In this document: positions 60,301 through 64,000 of the stretch, in pieces
Numbering within the stretch: position 1 is the first letter of the stretch
How the letters are laid out: every line of letters starts with the position of its first letter
DNA from: Eudorina sp. 2006-703-Eu-15
Taxonomy: Eukaryota > Chlorophyta > Chlorophyceae > Chlamydomonadales > Volvocaceae
Direction: 5' to 3'
Length of the DNA stretch: 64,000 bases
Assembly (NCBI GenBank): GCA_003117195.1
Contig: BDSI01000001.1
Location: 186,001 to 250,000 of the forward strand
Program-made: the position numbers and the translations under genes
Notes under the pieces: generated by a model
Seen by the model: the letters and a program-made list of their open reading frames with translations, nothing else
What the model was told of the DNA's origin: nothing
The model's database searches: none

Positions 60301-63300
60301 AACGTTCTTCTGCGGGCAACATGGGAACATGAGACACGGTGTGCTGAACCAGATCGCGTGAGCCTTGGGCAGCGCATTGCACACTGGCAAGATCCACCAG
60401 GCACGCTTGCAAGGTTCACAAGGCATGTTGGTTAAGTTCAACTTGCCAGTTAGGTTCAACTTTTTTGCCGGTTAAATTCAACAGGTGTGCCTGCAAGGCC
60501 ATTCACCAGATGTGCCGGCGAAGGACTTCGGCCGACAGTGCAGCGCATTCCGGCAGCCCAAGGTGCAATAACCACCAGGTGGCGCACCTTCGGCGACATG
60601 AGGCCGCTGCCAAGCCGCGACTCGCCCCGCGTCAGCTGGGACAGGGAGTCCTCCAGGCTGCCGCCAAGAAGTGGGGGTTTGGGGGACAATGCAGGGCCGT
60701 CAACGTTGCTTGGTTGGTGGCGGCAGCGCGCAAAAGCAGGCGGACAGGCGGACCGGCGGCAAAATGCGTACTCCGTCGCGCGCAGTGCTGGACACGCATG
60801 GACGCAGGTTCAACTGCTCAGCGCCCTTTCACACATGGGACACGGCCAGACTGGGAGAGAATCCCTTGACCCAAGCCAGCCCGGCCATGTAAACGTGTCG
60901 TCAGTCTCAGCGAGTCCAGCGTCCCAGGCGACTACCTGACCGCCCCGTGGGACCCGCCGGGTTGTTTGGGAGACCAAGCCAGACAGCGTCTTGACCCACG
61001 CCGGAGATCGGCATGCAGTGCGACGCCACGGGTCCTAAACCGATCGAATCCCGACCCGTGCTCCTGCCCCCGCCTTACTCTTGGGTCTTGCCACTGACGC
61101 TCGCCAGCCGCTTCACCCGCTTCTTCGCCACGACTTGTTTAGCGGCCAGGTGCCCACATTTGGCCAGGCTGTCCTCCACCTGCACCTCGAGGCTCTGCCG
61201 TGTGTTGGGCTGCAGCACGGGCAGCGTGACCGTGAAGGTAGTGCCCCGGCCCTCGGCGGACTGCACCTCAATCTGCCCGTCGTGCGCCTCCACCAGCTGC
61301 TTGACGATGTTGAGGCCCAGGCCTGTTCCGCCGTACTTACGGGTCACGGACATGTCCACCTGGGCAACAGACACCCGGGGGCAGAGCGGGACCGGTTGGA
61401 TGCCGCGTTGGCGAGAGCCAAATGGCGGAGGCTTACGGTGCAAGAAACTCACAAGGTGTGCGGAACTTAGGTGGTGTGCGGACGTCGCCTGTTGAATGCT
61501 GGGCGCCGATGGCGCCCGACCCACGGTCCAGCACATTGTCCAAGTGTGAATCCAGGATTGTACTTTTCACTTTCCCGCGATTTGCACGTGAGAACGGGCC
61601 CAACCCATTCTCCGGAGCGGTACACACCATCGCCACGACCACCATCGCGTTTTCGCAGAGGCCAGCTCTGCGTCCGACCGCTGTGGACCCTGGCCCCTGC
61701 CCCCCTGCCTGTACACATCTGACACCCTGCGGTGCGTTCACGGCCGTCGACGGCCGTATCTCCTCGCTCCCAGCCGAGAGAGTTTGCTCCACGACCGGCC
61801 CCACCTGCCTCCTCAACCAAACCCTAGCCCCTCCACGACCAGCCCCACCTGCTCAAAGGCGCCCCAGATGCCTGCAATTCGGTCCGCCGGGATGCCGATA
61901 CCCGTGTCCGCCACCTGGAGCGTCACGAAGCTGCCATTCGCTGCCGGCGCCACCCGCACGCACACGCGCCCGCGGTGTGTGAACTTTAGCGCGTTGCCCG
62001 CCAGGTTGTAGAGGATCTGCGGCGCGGCGTGCCGCGGGGGTTCAGGAAGGAGTCAAGCAAAACCACACACATTCGCATCAGCCTCGCAACGCATATCGAC
62101 AATTTGAAAAAACCTGAAAGCCGGAAGTCCTTGCCCTGCCGTTCCGTGCCTTGCTTTGCAACGTGCGTGACGCGTGCCGACCGGTCGCTGGTCCCAGCCG
62201 CTGTCACCCCACCCAAACCCACCTGAATGACCCGGCTGAAATCGGCAATTATGAGGGGCGTCCGGGGGTCCACGGACCGCTCAATGACAACGTCCTTGCG
62301 GGCCAGCGGCGCCACGATGTCCACCACGTGGTCCACTGCCTTGGCCAAGGAGCAGAGCTCGTGCTTGATGGTGAGCTTGCCCTCCTGGGGGGATGGGCGG
62401 TGCGTCGGACGGCGCGCCGGAGGCGCGTGGCGTGTTTTGCGAGCTGGCAGAGCAGACGGCTTCGGTGTGTATGTTTTCACGCGGACGAGCATCTCCACAA
62501 GCGCAGCACAACTAGGTTAGCGAGATGGAAACCCTCAGCGGGTTGGGTTCAGGATTGTGAGTGGCACTGCGACCTATGTGTTTGGCGAGAAACCCGCTAC
62601 TGCAACCCATGTGTGTTTGATACTACAATGGCTGTATGACCGCGCCAAGCAAGGGAGAGTGGCATAAGAGCGTGCTGAACCCCGTAGGCACGCACGTCTC
62701 CCAGGTCCAAGCCACAAGCCACACCTTGAGCGCCGCAACGTCCAGAATGTCGTTGATGATGTTCAGCAGGTGGTTGGAGCTGTTCTTAATGGTCTTGACG
62801 AAGTGCTGACCCTTGGGGTTCATCTCACCGCCCGCGCCCCGCACCTGCGGCCGACAACGGGCGCCTCGACTCAAATCCATGCCGCTGCTACCCTCAACAA
62901 ACTTCCCACGTGTTGTGCGGGTCTAGCAAGGTAATGCGCAACACACCATCTCTTCCATGGTGCGGTAACAGCCGTGAAAACGGTACGGCCGCAGCGCGAC
63001 GTCTGATAAGATGCCCGCAAATATAGCCACTCCCTGCCCGCGCTCACGCACACTCTCCATGCAGGATACATGGTCTGGTGCATGAGCGCGCGGGCAGGAT
63101 GTGCCGTCCGGCGGGCCGGGATATGACCATTGAGCGTCACCAGCGCAGCAACGTCATGAACCCTCGTCTCCTTCACATTGCAACCCCCGGCAACCCTTCC
63201 TGCCTCTGCCCGCTCTCCCAGACGCCAGCCTGTGCGTCCTCCCTGCTGAGCAAACACCATGGCATCCACGGGCCCCTTCCCGCCCGGCCAGGCGGCCTGG

Positions 63301-63666
63301 CTAGCTACAACGTATAAGACGTCGAGAACAGGTGAAATTCCACCAGGTTTCTATATACCTAGACGCAGAGGTCCGACACATCTCAGCTGCGTCAAACCTG
63401 TAGGGAGCCCAATCCTGTCATGCAGCCCCGTGGCGGGGATTCCCTGGGGCACCCACCAGCGCATCCGACAGCTGGATGATGCCGTTCAGCGGCGTCCGCA
63501 GCTCATGCGACATCAGGCTCATGAACTGGTCCTTGCGCGTCACCGCATCCCGCAGCTCCTGAATCATCCGCACGCGGTGCTCGTTCTCTGCCGCCTGCTG
63601 CGCCAGCAACCGCCGCTGCGCAATCGTCATGTAGTTGCCGTACATGATCGACGAGGAGAAGAGCAC
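51314..63666 (-). CDS. histidine kinase-receiver-guanylyl cyclase with SAM domain (N-terminus beyond window)
   Basis: Eighteen exons (minus): 63457-63666, 62725-62844, 62223-62384, 61849-62016, 61079-61359, 60588-60657, 60229-60309, 58639-59898, 58238-58404, 57802-57941, 57465-57598, 57019-57186, 56542-56637, 56022-56105, 54470-55720, 52908-54073, 51867-52178, 51314-51479; 2,011 residues seen, all in phase. The order is: a hydrophobic helix ([13 protein letters not shown]), HisKA with [10 protein letters not shown], then the N box GNALKF, G1 DTGIGIP and G2 GGTGLGL of the kinase; a receiver with VDDEE, phosphoacceptor Asp in LILLDCMMP and the KP lysine; a linker helix; class III cyclase [41 protein letters not shown] and [12 protein letters not shown]; a long Ser/Gly/Gln tail with coiled coil; then SAM ([19 protein letters not shown]). 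Glu in VETIGDAY and Cys in RYCFLGD are the GTP-selecting residues. The product is therefore cGMP. The layout matches algal two-component cyclase opsins, but the sensor is not in view. Confidence 0.92.
51816..51879 (-). repeat. duplicated 24-bp segment carrying a 5' splice site
   Basis: An identical 24-bp segment occurs at 51816-51839 and 51856-51879. On the minus strand each copy reads as the end of a SAM-domain codon stretch followed by a GTGGGT donor. The copy at 51856-51879 contains the donor I used; the other gives a second potential donor 40 nt downstream. Confidence 0.85.
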
Positions 63667-64000
63667 CTGTGGGAGATTCAAGCCCGGCCGACAATCGGAC
63701 GTGACTACTGAGTAGTCATGTTACGCTACTTGACATGAGGGTGAAAAACGATGCTGCTGCAGCATAGACAGCGTGTTCCCACGATACGGTCTTATGACCC
63801 TCCAGCTACGTTAGCGCAGCATCGTGGATAGTCCGGCCTGTAGGCTTCGGCCCCACTACCCGAAATCAGCCCAGCATATGGCCCCCTTCGCGCAGTTATC
63901 CTTACATAGGCACCTGCCGGCCATTTTGTACATCCCTCACGCCGGACGGCCTGCCCAAACAAACTTGCTACCATGCGACCCAAACGTGCCACCCAAACTT
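63667..64000 (-). other. intron of the cyclase gene running to the window edge
   Basis: The first visible cyclase-gene exon begins at 63666 after a CTCCCACAG acceptor. From there to the edge I found no donor-terminated coding stretch, so the preceding exon, which should encode the sensor, lies outside the window. Confidence 0.6.

Noticed and set aside
63792..63992. 66-codon minus-strand open frame near the window edge, considered as an opsin exon
   Set aside because: It is not hydrophobic, has no candidate retinal lysine context and ends without a donor in phase with 63666.

Overview
This window is nuclear DNA from a green alga of the volvocine group (Volvox, Chlamydomonas and relatives). 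The evidence is GC-rich coding DNA split into many short exons with GT..AG introns, very long Ser/Pro (hydroxyproline-rich) extracellular protein exons, Ala/Gly/Gln low-complexity tracts, frequent GTACGG words in non-coding DNA, and a histidine kinase/response regulator/guanylyl cyclase of the kind found in these algae. No bacterial, organellar or viral gene was seen. A Volvox-like species is my best guess; that is inference.

I traced seven protein genes exon by exon, matching reading frame and intron phase at each junction. From left to right they are: (1) 104-7563, minus, a multi-pass membrane protein with a C-terminal leucine-rich-repeat domain, about 755 residues. (2) 9004-9922, minus, the mitochondrial complex I subunit B22/NDUFB9. 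(3) 10364-14234, plus, an uncharacterised membrane protein of about 506 residues. (4) 16851-29313, minus, a giant hydroxyproline-rich extracellular protein of about 3,000 residues ending in a CAP/PR-1 domain and carrying six near-identical 0.7-kb in-frame repeats. (5) 32000-36506, minus, a putative transcription factor with two GATA-like zinc fingers. (6) 38363-47726, minus, an ankyrin-repeat RING ubiquitin ligase of the XBAT/XB3 type. (7) 51314 to beyond 63666, minus, the C-terminal 2,011 residues of a histidine kinase-receiver-guanylyl cyclase protein with a long tail and a SAM domain; its N-terminus lies past the right edge.

The seven genes do not form one pathway. They cover signalling (genes 6 and 7), transcription (5), extracellular matrix (4), respiration (2) and membrane proteins of unknown role (1 and 3). 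The most notable objects are the modular cyclase, a candidate two-component cyclase opsin whose sensor is cut off; the giant CAP-domain matrix protein with its repeat array; and the paired zinc fingers that are each split by an intron.

The intergenic stretches (7564-9003, 9923-10363, 14235-16850, 29314-31999, 36507-38362, 47727-51313) hold no gene I can support. I saw no tRNA, rRNA or CRISPR array. One 25-bp inverted repeat pair at 29759/31141 may bound a small mobile element. All gene models come from reading splice signals by eye; no database or RNA evidence was available.
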